From the NCBI RefSeq assembly GCF_900177815.1, contig NZ_FXAZ01000003.1, positions 310,001 to 374,000 on the forward strand: a DNA stretch of 64,000 nucleotides. The letters are read 5' to 3'. The position numbers and the translations under genes were made by a program. Below are positions 8,555-17,465 of the stretch, piece after piece. The notes beneath the pieces are model-generated. The model was given only the letters and a program-made list of their open reading frames with translations. It ran no database searches and was not told the origin of the DNA. Each line of letters begins with the position of its first letter. The stretch's first letter is position 1. The stretch is from Paenibacillus aquistagni (GTDB lineage: Bacteria; Bacillota; Bacilli; Paenibacillales; Paenibacillaceae).

Positions 8555-9142
8555 CTATGCTTCCCACCAGAATACACTCGTTTGTACAGATAGCACCCCG
8601 GCAACAGACAGTGAGGCGCTCATGGAAAGCGAGAGTGTTGTGGATGGAGGTACGATGATGGCACCATCAAAATCGATGATGAATGGTCCACCCACAACGG
8701 GCATTGTCGAAATTGCAGTGCCTCCGCTAATAGCAGACGTAGAGCTTAAGACGCTCATTACGCTCGTATTGCTGCTGCCCAGATTGTTGTTTCTTGGCGT
8801 AACACCGCTCGGGGAACTTTGCGATCCTCCATTAATAATGGAATAACTGGCGCTTAAGCTTGAGAGCAGGCTTAGGCCTACGCCAACGCCGCCAGCTACT
8901 CGAATAATGTAAGCAGAGGTAGTAGGGCTTGGATTATTCAAGCGAAGGGAAGTGACAACACTCCCGCCAAGCAGTCCAAGCGACGCAGAGTTAGTCGTAA
9001 AGGCACTGTAGACATTGCCCGCTAGACTGGCGCTGTATGAAGGTGGAGCAACGGCAGTCGGCGAAGTGATGGAGTTCGTCACTTGCGAGAAGATGGTGTT
9101 GTTTGCCCCGCTATCATTAAAAATATGTTCGTTTGTCCCCAT
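8555..9142 (-). CDS. Unknown Ser/Gly/Thr-rich protein ending in FWWEA
   Basis: A 195-residue protein that I do not recognise. It is rich in Ser, Gly, Thr, Val and Asn with alternating hydrophobic residues, as in beta-sandwich or tail-fibre-like proteins, and has no signal peptide. Residues about 150-195 (GGPFIIDFDGAIIVPPSTTLSLSMSASLSVAGVL...FWWEA) align well by eye with the end of the upstream gene product, so the two are paralogues. The start is ATG 9142, which overlaps the previous stop by one base (TAATG) with GGGAGG inside the last codons of that gene: translation is coupled. A surface, spore-coat or phage-derived role is possible but unproven. Confidence 0.6.
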   Translation of the reverse strand: MGTNEHIFNDSGANNTIFSQVTNSITSPTAVAPPSYSASLAGNVYSAFTTNSASLGLLGGSVVTSLRLNNPSPTTSAYIIRVAGGVGVGLSLLSSLSASYSIINGGSQSSPSGVTPRNNNLGSSNTSVMSVLSSTSAISGGTAISTMPVVGGPFIIDFDGAIIVPPSTTLSLSMSASLSVAGVLSVQTSVFWWEA

Positions 9143-9675
9143 TAGACCTCCCACCAATTCAGATTAATTGAGCCTGTCAATGATCCTACACCAAGAGAGA
9201 CGGTCAGTGTCTGATTCACGGGAACGACAAGCCCGCCTTGAAAAACGAGATTATAGAGCCCTGCGGTGACAAAGGTGGAGTATAGGGTTGTCGGGGAGCC
9301 GGTCAGCGTTCCGGTGAGCTGCTTGGTCGTGACGATGCTTGCTGTCGCAGTCCCTAGTCTGCTGTTACTAGGCGTAGGGGTGGTCCCTCCTGTGATCGTG
9401 CCGCCTGAATAGAGGATCAGGCTGGCGCTTGCTGATGATCCGCCTGAGATCTGATTAATGCTGACAGTCTTGCCGCTTCCTGACGGATTCGTGATCTGCA
9501 GGAGCAGGTTGGCGCTGCCGCCAACACTTACATTGCCAGTCGGCAGCCAGAATGAAATGCCCGCCGCCGCTGCAGCAGCAGATGCATCTTCTTCCACTGC
9601 AGGACTGGTATACGTGTTGGTTTGCAAGGAATAAATCGGCATGGAGACCGTATTGAACACCTTGTTATTTGGCAT
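9142..9675 (-). CDS. Unknown Ser/Gly/Thr-rich protein ending in WWEV (paralogue of its neighbour)
   Basis: A 177-residue protein not recognised. After MPNNKVFNTVSMPIYSLQTN comes an alanine-rich stretch (EEDASAAAAAAG), then Ser/Thr/Gly-rich beta-like sequence and the end GGLVVPVNQTLTVSLGVGSL...LNWWEV, shared with the downstream paralogue. The start is ATG 9675, preceded by AAGAAGGGATG; the first in-frame start at 9720 lacks a ribosome site. It has no signal peptide or membrane helix. It is the first gene of a two-gene, translationally coupled unit read opposite to its neighbours. Function is unknown; duplication followed by divergence is clear from the matching C-terminal halves. Confidence 0.6.
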   Translation of the reverse strand: MPNNKVFNTVSMPIYSLQTNTYTSPAVEEDASAAAAAAGISFWLPTGNVSVGGSANLLLQITNPSGSGKTVSINQISGGSSASASLILYSGGTITGGTTPTPSNSRLGTATASIVTTKQLTGTLTGSPTTLYSTFVTAGLYNLVFQGGLVVPVNQTLTVSLGVGSLTGSINLNWWEV

Positions 9676-9853
9676 AGGACATCCCTTCTTTCTTTTTATG
9701 AAGTCGGAGTGCCAGAGCATATGATCGCTTCCTGCATCTTATGAGCCAAGCTGTGCAATGGTGTGGAGGGGTGCACAAGGGCAGCATGTTTTGATGAAAT
9801 AAGATTATTCTCCTTATAGGCTGTAAAAAGAGAACAGGAGATCCTTTAAATAT

Positions 9854-9896
9854 TGTGATTTATTGCACATATTCTGGCTGTCTTGTTCGTTACAAT
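9854..9896 (+). promoter_or_regulatory. FNR-type box and -10 of the formate/nitrite channel promoter
   Basis: TGTGA-TTTATT-GCACA (9854-9869) matches the CRP/FNR consensus TGTGA-N6-TCACA at 9 of 10 places. A TACAAT -10 (9891-9896) predicts a start near 9903, which puts the box centre at -41.5, the standard class II activator position. No good -35 is present, as expected for an activated promoter. Confidence 0.65.
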
Positions 9897-9983
9897 AGGA
9901 TTGCGTACTAAAATAGTTAAGATTTTAGTTATTTAAGTTCAAACATAGATAATCTAGTGATCCTATAGGGGAGGGTTATGGAG

Positions 9984-10820
9984 ATGGAAGGATACTTGAA
10001 GCCAAAGCAAATTGCGGAAGCGACGGTTGAGAACGGCGTGGTAAAAGCACGCAATCCGCTCATGACGACGGCGGTGCTGGGCTTTTTGGCGGGGGCCTTT
10101 ATCGCGCTTGGGTATTTGTTGTATATTCGGGTGATTGCATCTGCTCCTGCAGAATGGGGCAGCTTTACAAGCTTTGTTGGAGCTTCATTGTTCCCTGTCG
10201 GCCTGATTCTGGTGCTGCTTGCGGGTGGAGAGCTCCTTACGGGCAATATGATGGCGGTGCCTCTAGCATGGATGAAAGGACGCATCTCCTCGATTGAGGT
10301 GATGAAGAACCTGATAATTGTCACCTTGACGAACTTCCTCGGCGCTTTATTTGTCGCTTATTTCTTCGGGCATGTGGTTGGTTTGACAGCAAGCGGTGTC
10401 TTCTTGGAAAAAACGATTGATGTAGCAGCCCATAAGCTCCATGATTCCTTTTTACAAGCCTTTATCTCAGGCATCGGCTGCAACTGGCTGGTTGCTCTAG
10501 CGGTATGGCTCAGCTACGGCTCTAAGAGCTTCAGCGGCAAGATACTAGGCATCTGGTTTCCAACAATGGCGTTTGTGGCCATTGGTTTTCAGCACGTTGT
10601 CGCCAATATGTTTGTGATTCCTGCGGCGATTTTCGAAGGCCATTTTTCATGGGGAGAATACCTAACGAACTTTGTCCCGGTATGGCTTGGCAACCTGACG
10701 GGTGGTGTTGTATTTGTGGCAGGGGCTTATTTCCTGGCTTACTTGAAAAAGTATGAGCCGACAACAGCCGCAGAGGAGAAAGCGGCAGGGTCAGGCAAAG
10801 TTAAAACGAATATCGGTTAG
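9984..10820 (+). CDS. Formate/nitrite transporter (FNT family)
   Basis: A 278-residue membrane channel of the FocA/NirC family, which moves formate, nitrite or similar small anions across the membrane. Seen are six hydrophobic segments, the LAGGELLTGNMM loop near residue 85 (L-x-x-G-x-x-L-x-T-G, the conserved omega-loop region), GIGCNWLVALAVWL and the FQHVVANMFVIP segment with the family N-M-x-x-I/V-P. The ATG at 9984 is preferred over the one at 9978, because the latter is only two bases after GGGGAGGG. Control by an FNR-type box suggests use under low oxygen, as for nitrite respiration or fermentation. Formate against nitrite cannot be told from sequence. Confidence 0.88.
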   Translation: MEGYLKPKQIAEATVENGVVKARNPLMTTAVLGFLAGAFIALGYLLYIRVIASAPAEWGSFTSFVGASLFPVGLILVLLAGGELLTGNMMAVPLAWMKGRISSIEVMKNLIIVTLTNFLGALFVAYFFGHVVGLTASGVFLEKTIDVAAHKLHDSFLQAFISGIGCNWLVALAVWLSYGSKSFSGKILGIWFPTMAFVAIGFQHVVANMFVIPAAIFEGHFSWGEYLTNFVPVWLGNLTGGVVFVAGAYFLAYLKKYEPTTAAEEKAAGSGKVKTNIG

Positions 10821-10840
10821 CAAGCTCTGCAACCTAAGAA

Positions 10841-10868
10841 AGGACGGGTCTAGGAAGACTCGTCCTTT
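10841..10868 (+). terminator. Terminator after the FNT gene
   Basis: AGGACGGGTC, loop TAGGAA, GACTCGTCCT, then TTTT. One G-T pair. Confidence 0.8.
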
Positions 10869-10944
10869 TTCGCATACTTATGCAAGGGCGTACGCTGCTT
10901 GTAATGCTTGTCCGTTTTTGCAATAGAAATGTATGTGCCCGCAA

Positions 10945-10976
10945 GAAAAAGGCTCTGCATGCTGCCATGCAGAGCC
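10945..10976 (-). terminator. Terminator after the DHA2 pump (minus strand)
   Basis: A perfect 11-bp stem, GGCTCTGCATG (10951-10961) with CATGCAGAGCC (10966-10976), loop of four. On the minus strand it runs into TTTTTCTT. Confidence 0.9.
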
Positions 10977-10990
10977 ACCTATTCTTTCAG

Positions 10991-12466
10991 TTAGAGCTGC
11001 TGCATAGCTTGTTTGTCAACACGCACTCTGCGAATAAAGAAGGCCGTCATAAGCCCGATAATCGCAATTGCCATGCCAAACAAGAAGGAGTGCTGCGCAC
11101 CAAATGTAAATGCTTTAATCGCTTCTAGCGGGTCCAGCGGATTAACAGAAGTACGCATATAATCCGTCATTCCGTTCGAAAGAATGCTGACCGCTACTGC
11201 GGTGCCGACTGCCCCTGCAACCTGTTGGAGCGTATTCATCACAGCGGTGCCGTCCGGATACAGCTCGCTTGGCAGTTGGTTCAAGCCGTTCGTTTGGGCA
11301 GGCATCATAATCATGGAGATGCCGATGAACAAGCTCGAATGAAGCACGATGAGCAAGGCGAGCGATGAAGCCGTGGTCACGCCTGAGAAGAACCACAGTA
11401 CAACAGCAGCGATGATGAGTCCTGGAATGACGAGCCACTTCGGTCCATATTTATCGAACAGGGAGCCCATAATCGGGGACATCAAGCCGTTCAGAACACC
11501 GCCCGGAAGCAGCACCAGTCCTGCTTCTAGCGGAGTGAGCCCTCGGCCATTCTGCAAATACAGCGGCAGAATAAGCATGGTAGACAGGATAATCATCATG
11601 CACAGCAGAATCATCACTAGACCGACCACAAACATCGGGTATTTAAACACGCTTAAGTTCATCATTGGCTTCTTCATGCTTAATTGTCGAAGCACGAATA
11701 AGAACAGCGCTGCCGCTCCGATCACAAGTGAGAACACAACAATGGAGCTTCCCCAGTCCGTGTGTTCCTCCCCGGCTTTACTAAAGCCAAATACCAGACC
11801 GCCAAAGCCGATGGTTGAGAGGATGATGGAATATACATCGATAGGCGGTTTCGTGATTACAGATACATTTTTCATAAACAGTATACCGAAGACTAAGCCA
11901 AAAACTAAGCAGGGCAGCGAGATCCAGAAGATCCAGTGCCACGACAAATGTTCAATCAGCAGTCCGGCCAAGGTCGGCCCGATCGCAGGGGCAAACATCA
12001 TGACAAGGCCGATGACGCCCATCGCCGCGCCGCGCTTTTCAGGCGGGAAAATAATCAGGATCGTATTGAACATGAGCGGAATCATGAGCCCTGTGCCGAT
12101 TGCTTGCAGCACACGTGCGACCATCAGCACCTCGAAGCTTCCTGCTAGAGCCGCAGTTAGAGTCCCTAAGATGGAAAAGGCAAGCGAGGCGACAAACAGC
12201 TGGCGTGTCGTAAACCATTGTAAAATAAGTCCGGATATCGGAACCAATATGCCCAAGGTGAGCAGAAAGCCTGTCGTCAGCCATTGGGCGGTTGCTGGGG
12301 TAATCTGAAGCACAACGAGCAGATCGCTGATGGCGATATTAAGCGCCGTCTCGCTGAACATGCCGATAAACCCGCTGATCAAGAGAGAAATCAAAATAGG
12401 CAGAGGTTTATACTTCGGTCCCTCATCTAAGGGGTGGGTATGGCTTGCATTCACTGTCCCTTCCAC
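10991..12466 (-). CDS. DHA2-family MFS drug efflux pump (LmrB/EmrB-like)
   Basis: A 491-residue, 14-helix type major facilitator protein. DHA2 marks include the ITPATAQWLTTGFLLTLGILVPISG loop and helix, ARVLQAIGTGLMIPLMFNTI (motif C region) and RGAAMGVIGLVMMFAPAIGPTLAGLLI. It is most like lincomycin-resistance pump LmrB and EmrB, which export drugs or bile-like compounds using the proton gradient. The start is GTG 12466, because GGAGG lies eight bases upstream; the ATG at 12481 is upstream of that site. No TetR or MarR regulator lies next to it. The substrate is inferred only from the family. Confidence 0.82.
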   Translation of the reverse strand: MEGTVNASHTHPLDEGPKYKPLPILISLLISGFIGMFSETALNIAISDLLVVLQITPATAQWLTTGFLLTLGILVPISGLILQWFTTRQLFVASLAFSILGTLTAALAGSFEVLMVARVLQAIGTGLMIPLMFNTILIIFPPEKRGAAMGVIGLVMMFAPAIGPTLAGLLIEHLSWHWIFWISLPCLVFGLVFGILFMKNVSVITKPPIDVYSIILSTIGFGGLVFGFSKAGEEHTDWGSSIVVFSLVIGAAALFLFVLRQLSMKKPMMNLSVFKYPMFVVGLVMILLCMMIILSTMLILPLYLQNGRGLTPLEAGLVLLPGGVLNGLMSPIMGSLFDKYGPKWLVIPGLIIAAVVLWFFSGVTTASSLALLIVLHSSLFIGISMIMMPAQTNGLNQLPSELYPDGTAVMNTLQQVAGAVGTAVAVSILSNGMTDYMRTSVNPLDPLEAIKAFTFGAQHSFLFGMAIAIIGLMTAFFIRRVRVDKQAMQQL

Positions 12467-12649
12467 TTCTCCATCCTCCATTTGGTTTTATTGGCATTTC
12501 CTTTACGTAGTATAGCGTGCTGACTTTTTTATAGAACCATATCATGCCATAAAATGTCAAACCTTCACTTTTGTTTTTGTAAAAGCGTTTGCCTCTTGAT
12601 CCTAACGTAACGTGATGGTTTATCTTTGAGGACATAGGAGGTGGAGGAA

Positions 12650-13549
12650 GTGAATGTGCATATTGTGAACACATGCAATGATTATGAAGCTTTATTTGCT
12701 TTGGCTGATACGGATGAAAAAAGGGAAAACTTTTTTCGATACACGATGATGCGTCCGTTTGAGTCTATGTGGAGCACCATTCAAGTCCCGATGACAGCTG
12801 CTAAACCAGGTGGATATGACGTGGTGATGGCTGCCAGCATGTTAGGATACCTGGATCTTCGATCAACAAACATTGGTATGGCAGGCATAGAGAGATTAAA
12901 GGAAATTGATATTCATCAGGTAGCAGAGCGAACGCTCCATCATTGCATCGCGTGCATGGGACAAGCAGGCCTTGAGGTGAAGGCAGACCGCTTGGTGTTT
13001 GGCGCCTTTCTGGCAGATCCCGTGAAGCTAGCCTATACGAATGGTTATTCAGGCTTCGGGGGGATACCCGGATACATCCAGCTCATTATTTATCCAAATG
13101 AGAACAATATTCCGAGAATTCCATCTATTATTGCTCACGAATTTCATCATAATATCCGTTTTTCATATTTTGATTGGGATCACGGCAATGTATCGCTTGG
13201 AGAGTACATGGTTATTGAAGGACTTGCGGACTCTTTTGCAAGCGCCCTCTACGGTGAGGAAATGTCAGGCCCTTGGATTGCCTCGTTTGATGAAGAAGAG
13301 CTGTCGTACTCGATTGAGGTTATCCGCCAAGCGTTGAATGTCAGAGGGTTCGCTGAGGTATGCAGCTATATGTATGGAGATGAGGTCGCAAAGGAACAGG
13401 GGTATCATCCTGTAGGCTTGTCATTTGGTGCGGGCTATGCCGTTGGCTATCATCTCGTGCAGGCCTTCTTGAAAAAGACGGGAGCCTCGATATACGATGC
13501 AACACGTTTGACAGCAGCGGAAATCATCGCAGGCAGCCCATTATCTTAG
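12650..13549 (+). CDS. DUF2268 predicted zinc-dependent protease (YjaZ-like)
   Basis: A 299-residue protein with a clear gluzincin-type motif, IIAHEFHHNIRF (H-E-x-x-H near residue 165), and a downstream glutamate in VIEGLADSFASALYGEE, the third zinc ligand. This is the DUF2268 layout; the B. subtilis member is YjaZ. The substrate is unknown and no signal peptide is seen, so it probably acts in the cytoplasm. The GTG at 12650 is chosen because AGGAGG (12636-12641) is eight bases upstream. It is monocistronic and ends at a strong terminator. Confidence 0.78.
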   Translation: MNVHIVNTCNDYEALFALADTDEKRENFFRYTMMRPFESMWSTIQVPMTAAKPGGYDVVMAASMLGYLDLRSTNIGMAGIERLKEIDIHQVAERTLHHCIACMGQAGLEVKADRLVFGAFLADPVKLAYTNGYSGFGGIPGYIQLIIYPNENNIPRIPSIIAHEFHHNIRFSYFDWDHGNVSLGEYMVIEGLADSFASALYGEEMSGPWIASFDEEELSYSIEVIRQALNVRGFAEVCSYMYGDEVAKEQGYHPVGLSFGAGYAVGYHLVQAFLKKTGASIYDATRLTAAEIIAGSPLS

Positions 13550-13557
13550 ATTACAAA

Positions 13558-13595
13558 GAGCACACCTCCTATCGTGATGGATGGGTGTGCTTTTT
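13558..13595 (+). terminator. Terminator after the DUF2268 gene
   Basis: AGCACACC (13559-13566) pairs with GGTGTGCT (13584-13591), followed by T5. Confidence 0.85.
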
Positions 13596-13634
13596 ACATG
13601 GAAATGACCAAAATGATGCCTGCATATGTAAAAT

Positions 13635-13687
13635 ATTATCGTCTCACGTGAACGATAATCCTACATTTGTGAACTATTATGCACAAA
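13635..13687 (+). promoter_or_regulatory. Two dyads upstream of the GH20 gene
   Basis: ATTATCGT and ACGATAAT flank a TCACGTGA core (13635-13659), a near-perfect 25-base palindrome typical of a repressor operator. A second dyad, TTTGTG (13666-13671) and CACAAA (13682-13687), follows. No regulator gene is next to them. Confidence 0.5.
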
Positions 13688-13728
13688 GAAAAGAGGCGAA
13701 TGTGATAAACTAAGGTTATCCATTTAAC

Positions 13729-13741
13729 GTAAGCGCTTTAC
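13729..13741 (+). promoter_or_regulatory. Possible cre (CcpA) site
   Basis: GTAAGCGCTTTAC is palindromic and matches about 8 of 11 fixed positions of the cre consensus. It sits 20 bases before the GH20 start, where bound CcpA would block the transcript. Confidence 0.35.
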
Positions 13742-13759
13742 TTCTAAGGAGGGACCAAC

Positions 13760-15670
13760 ATGAAGATTCATTTTCAAGGTGATATAGATGGCTTGTTGTC
13801 TGGGCTTCACGAGCTGCAGGGACAGCTTGGAATTGAGATTGACCTCAGCGGTGTGTCAGTGACTGTCGAGCAGGCAGCAGGAGATATTCAAGTAACGTGG
13901 CAGGAGGGGCGGGGTGCCATCCGCTATGAGGAACCGATCCATTTCTTCCGTGCACTAGGCCTGTTGCTGGAGCAGATTCGTGAAGACAAAGAAGGAACGA
14001 TAACGGAGACGCCTCAATTCAGCTATAACGGAACGATGATTGATGCTTCGCGCAATGCAGTGCCGAATATGAGCCTTGTGAAGCAGATGCTTCGTGCGAT
14101 GGCGCTCATGGGCTTGAATGGCTTCATGCTGTATACCGAAGATACGTATGAGATCAAGGAACGGCCTTATTTTGGATATATGAGAGGGCGTTATACCCAA
14201 GAGGAACTGCGCGAGATTGATGATTATGCGCAGCAATTCGGCATTGAGGTCGTAGCCTGCATTCAGACGCTTGGACATCTGGCGCATGCGCTGAAGTGGG
14301 ACCCGATGATGGAGCTTCGCGATGCGGAAGACATCCTGCTCGTAGGCTATGAAGATACGTATGTATTGATTGAGCAGATGGTAAAAGTAGCAGCTGAATC
14401 GCTTCGTACGAAGCGCATTCATATCGGGATGGATGAAGCCTTCGCTTTGGGTCTTGGCCGATATCTGATCAAAAATGGATTCCGTCATCGCTTTGACATC
14501 ATGAACGAGCATCTTGGCCGTGTGCTGGAAATTACGGATCGCTACGGCATGAAGCCGATGATGTGGAGTGATATGTACTTCCATCTCCTGAAGGAGGGCA
14601 CAGACGGTCAAGAGATCGAAGGAGACGGCATCTCAGCGGATGCGGTTGCCCAGATTCCAAAGGGCGTCGACTTTGTGTATTGGGATTATTATGCAACGGA
14701 GCAGCGTTCGTATGAGATCAATATTGAGCGCCATCAGAAGCTCGGTTCTGATCCGATCTTTGCTGGCGGCGTATGGATATGGGGAATCATGAGCCCGAAC
14801 TACGGCAAGACGTGGCACAATACGAACCCCGCTCTTATGGCCTGCAAGAAGCATGGCCTTCGTGAAGTATTTGCAACGGCATGGGGAGATAACGGCCAAG
14901 AGACGAATCATCTGACGATGCTTCCTGGCCTGCAGCTGTTTGCTGAGCATGGCTATACGGCGGGTGAGGTGGATCAGGAGCGGATCAAGGCACGCTTTGC
15001 GACTTGTACAGGACAATCGTTCGATGATTATTGGGAGCTCACTTATATGGATGAGACGCCTGGCGTAACGAAGGACAACATGCACAGCTCCAACTCCTCG
15101 AAGTTCCTGCTCTGGCAGGATACGATGATCGGCTTGTACGACAAGCATGTGGAGGGGAAGCTTGGCGAGCAGCTCGCTGAACACTATGCCAAGATGGCGG
15201 TGCGTTTGCAGGATGCTTATGAGCAGGCGACGGGCGATCACAGGCTAATATTCGACTTGTATGTGAAGCTGTCCGCTGTGCTGGCGAAGAAAACGACGCT
15301 TGGCCTCCAAGTGACACAGGCATATCAGTCGAAGGACAAAGAGGCGATGGAGGAGTTGGCGACAACCCTAATTCCTCATGTGCGGGAGCTTGTGGACAGA
15401 GCGCGCAAGGCGCATCGCAAGCTCTGGATGACGACAAACAAGCCATTCGGCTGGGAAGTGATGGACATTCGCTATGGCGGTGTGCTTGCCCGCCTGCAGT
15501 CGGCTGAAGATCGCTTAACGGACTGGGTGGAAGGACAAATTGAGCGCATGGAAGAGCTTGAAGCAGAGCGCCTGCCGTTCCTATTCCAATCGCCGCCTGA
15601 GACTGATGTTGTCGGCCAAGGCCACTTCTATCATCGCATCGTAACGGCTTCTGGCCTGTCGCTGATCTAA
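13760..15670 (+). CDS. Glycoside hydrolase family 20 beta-N-acetylhexosaminidase
   Basis: A 636-residue cytoplasmic-type enzyme with no signal peptide. An N-terminal alpha/beta domain (about 1-90) leads into a TIM barrel starting at QFSYNGTMIDASRNAVPN. The catalytic Asp-Glu pair is in RIHIGMDEAFALG (near residue 223), the H-x-G-x-D-E signature of GH20. Further barrel strands are VVACIQTLGHL, PMMWSDMYF and FVYWDYYATE. It would remove terminal GlcNAc or GalNAc from oligosaccharides or recycled cell-wall sugars that have been imported. SD AGGAGG and ATG 13760 agree. Upstream dyads and a cre-like site suggest substrate and catabolite control. Confidence 0.85.
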   Translation: MKIHFQGDIDGLLSGLHELQGQLGIEIDLSGVSVTVEQAAGDIQVTWQEGRGAIRYEEPIHFFRALGLLLEQIREDKEGTITETPQFSYNGTMIDASRNAVPNMSLVKQMLRAMALMGLNGFMLYTEDTYEIKERPYFGYMRGRYTQEELREIDDYAQQFGIEVVACIQTLGHLAHALKWDPMMELRDAEDILLVGYEDTYVLIEQMVKVAAESLRTKRIHIGMDEAFALGLGRYLIKNGFRHRFDIMNEHLGRVLEITDRYGMKPMMWSDMYFHLLKEGTDGQEIEGDGISADAVAQIPKGVDFVYWDYYATEQRSYEINIERHQKLGSDPIFAGGVWIWGIMSPNYGKTWHNTNPALMACKKHGLREVFATAWGDNGQETNHLTMLPGLQLFAEHGYTAGEVDQERIKARFATCTGQSFDDYWELTYMDETPGVTKDNMHSSNSSKFLLWQDTMIGLYDKHVEGKLGEQLAEHYAKMAVRLQDAYEQATGDHRLIFDLYVKLSAVLAKKTTLGLQVTQAYQSKDKEAMEELATTLIPHVRELVDRARKAHRKLWMTTNKPFGWEVMDIRYGGVLARLQSAEDRLTDWVEGQIERMEELEAERLPFLFQSPPETDVVGQGHFYHRIVTASGLSLI

Positions 15671-15685
15671 CGACTTCTGTAATAA

Positions 15686-15736
15686 AGGCCATCATTTGCT
15701 ATGGGATCAGTTCCATGCGCAGGTGATGGTCTTTTT
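15686..15736 (+). terminator. Terminator after the GH20 gene
   Basis: GGCCATCA and TGATGGTC close a long interrupted stem (inner CCAT/ATGG pairing), followed by T5. The remaining stretch 15737-15920 shows nothing I recognise. Confidence 0.7.
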
Positions 15737-15927
15737 CTATACAGACGTATGAATCTGCTGCGAAAGGCTGCGGAGACCAACATTGAACGCTGAATAGGCA
15801 ATAGTTAGCATTAATACGATGGTACAGCGACATATGTACACCCTGTGTTGGCATGGGTTATATGGGATCCTTACATATACCGTGATATCAGCGTAACGTT
15901 GATCGAATGGCTTGGGTGGTTCTCCCC

Positions 15928-15956
15928 TTTCCATGTCAGGTATGAGTACCTATAAT
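15928..15956 (+). promoter_or_regulatory. Probable promoter of the dGTPase-like gene
   Basis: TTTCCA (15928-15933), 17 bases, and perfect TATAAT (15951-15956), 65 bases before the start codon. Confidence 0.55.
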
Positions 15957-16021
15957 TAAGGGTACATCAATAGTGGATCGAGTTTGTTGAACGGAACGAT
16001 GGTTAATGAGGGGGAATCACA

Positions 16022-17335
16022 ATGGAACTTCGTAAACTTAGGCTGAATGAATCCTCCAGCACCTATAGCGAGGAACGCGATGAAGTAGAGCGCGATTATG
16101 CAAGGCTTATTCAATCACCCGCCTTCCGCAGGCTTCAAGGAAAGTCACAGGTGTTCGGAGCGGGCTCGGGGGACTATTATCGTACTCGCCTGACGCACTC
16201 GATAGAGGTATCACAGATCGCAAGAGAAGTAGCAAGAAAGCTTTCCAAGCAGTATCCTTTCCTCATGAAGGCTGAGCATCCTGGTCTTATGATGGAGGCA
16301 GCAGTTGTAGAGTGTGCTGCGTTGGCTCATGACTTGGGCCACCCGCCATTTGGCCACCGAGGGGAAGAAGTGCTGAATCGTCTTCTCAGCGAGCAGTATG
16401 GCCTGCAATACGAGGGGAATGCGCAGAACTTCCGCATCCTGATGTTTTTGGAGAAGCGCGCAGAGAGCGGCAATGGCTTGGATCTAACCGCAGCAGTTCT
16501 GCTTGCGATTAATAAATATCCTTTTAATCTCGAAGAGCCGGGGCGCTTAAAGGGCGTATATGCTTCTGAGTGGGGAGCGATTGAAGAGCTTCGTGAGAAG
16601 TGGGGGATGCCGAAGGAGGCTCCAACGCTGGAAGCGCAGCTTATGGATTTATGCGACGATATCGCTTATTCGACCCATGATATTGAAGACGGCATTCGGG
16701 CAGGCAAGATTCAGATGAATCCAACCTTCTTTGAAGATCCCCGCTTAATTGATCATGTGGTGCAGGAGATCGTATGCGATGACGGCAACTCCGCGCTTCA
16801 TTGGGATCGGATTGACATCCGCGCCAAAGTCATAAAGGTGTTCGAGCAGTACCTTGAGCAGTGGGAAGAAGTATATCGGGCCAGCGCCCAAGAGGCCTCT
16901 CGCGCTAGAAGAGAGATGAAGGCAAGGTCCGTCAGCCTGTTTGCAATGCAAATCGGCATCATGGATGATCCGGCAACGGGGTGGAAGAAGGTGACCTTCG
17001 TTCGTGATGGCAAGCAGGACATTGAGCTCCTTCGCACGATGGAGGTACTGAAGAAGCTGGCTTGGGTCACGCTGATCAAGGATTTTCGCGTGCAGCGCCT
17101 GCAGATGCGAAGCGAGATAATGATTGAGCGGCTGTGGGACAGCTTTATTCAGCCTGAGTACGGCAAGCTGATTATACCTCCGGATTGGATGGAGAATTAT
17201 GAGCATCATAAGCGTCATTGGAGCTGGGCAAGATTCGTTGCGGATTACATCTCCGGCATGACGGATGCTTATGCTGAGAAGGTGTATGGAGAGCTGTATG
17301 GAAGCCAGTCGGGCTCGATTTATGGAATGGATTAG
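16022..17335 (+). CDS. dgt: dGTP triphosphohydrolase-like HD protein
   Basis: A 437-residue HD-superfamily protein of the dNTP triphosphohydrolase type, which splits dGTP or other dNTPs into nucleoside and triphosphate. The metal-binding residues are visible: H in RTRLTHSIEVSQIAR (near residue 58), HD in ALAHDLGHPPFGHRGE (about 105), and D in LMDLCDDIAYSTHDIED (about 207). EGNAQNFRIL and the N-terminal RLIQSPAFRRLQGKSQVF are family hallmarks. Length fits the family. ATG 16022 follows GAGGGGG. In vivo it could control dNTP pools or act against phage; the sequence does not say which. It is monocistronic. Confidence 0.85.
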   Translation: MELRKLRLNESSSTYSEERDEVERDYARLIQSPAFRRLQGKSQVFGAGSGDYYRTRLTHSIEVSQIAREVARKLSKQYPFLMKAEHPGLMMEAAVVECAALAHDLGHPPFGHRGEEVLNRLLSEQYGLQYEGNAQNFRILMFLEKRAESGNGLDLTAAVLLAINKYPFNLEEPGRLKGVYASEWGAIEELREKWGMPKEAPTLEAQLMDLCDDIAYSTHDIEDGIRAGKIQMNPTFFEDPRLIDHVVQEIVCDDGNSALHWDRIDIRAKVIKVFEQYLEQWEEVYRASAQEASRARREMKARSVSLFAMQIGIMDDPATGWKKVTFVRDGKQDIELLRTMEVLKKLAWVTLIKDFRVQRLQMRSEIMIERLWDSFIQPEYGKLIIPPDWMENYEHHKRHWSWARFVADYISGMTDAYAEKVYGELYGSQSGSIYGMD

Positions 17336-17400
17336 GGGATGTTGAAACATGCATGAGTTTGAGAGAGTATTCGGTTGAAATGACGATGCAAACGAACAAA

Positions 17401-17440
17401 GCGGAACGTAGAAGAGGTGCCTTCTCGTTCCGCTTTTCTA
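17401..17440 (+). terminator. Terminator after the dGTPase-like gene
   Basis: GCGGAACG (17401-17408) and CGTTCCGC with an inner GAAG/CTTC extension, then TTTTCT. The minus-strand reading also ends in TTTG, so it may serve the convergent DedA-like gene too. Confidence 0.75.
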
Positions 17441-17465
17441 ATAAGGGAGCTTCTCTTGCTTGCTC

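Noticed and set aside
11349..12308. 319-codon open frame antisense to the DHA2 pump
   Set aside because: Shadow of a membrane protein gene; no ribosome site and Ser/Thr/Pro-rich nonsense.
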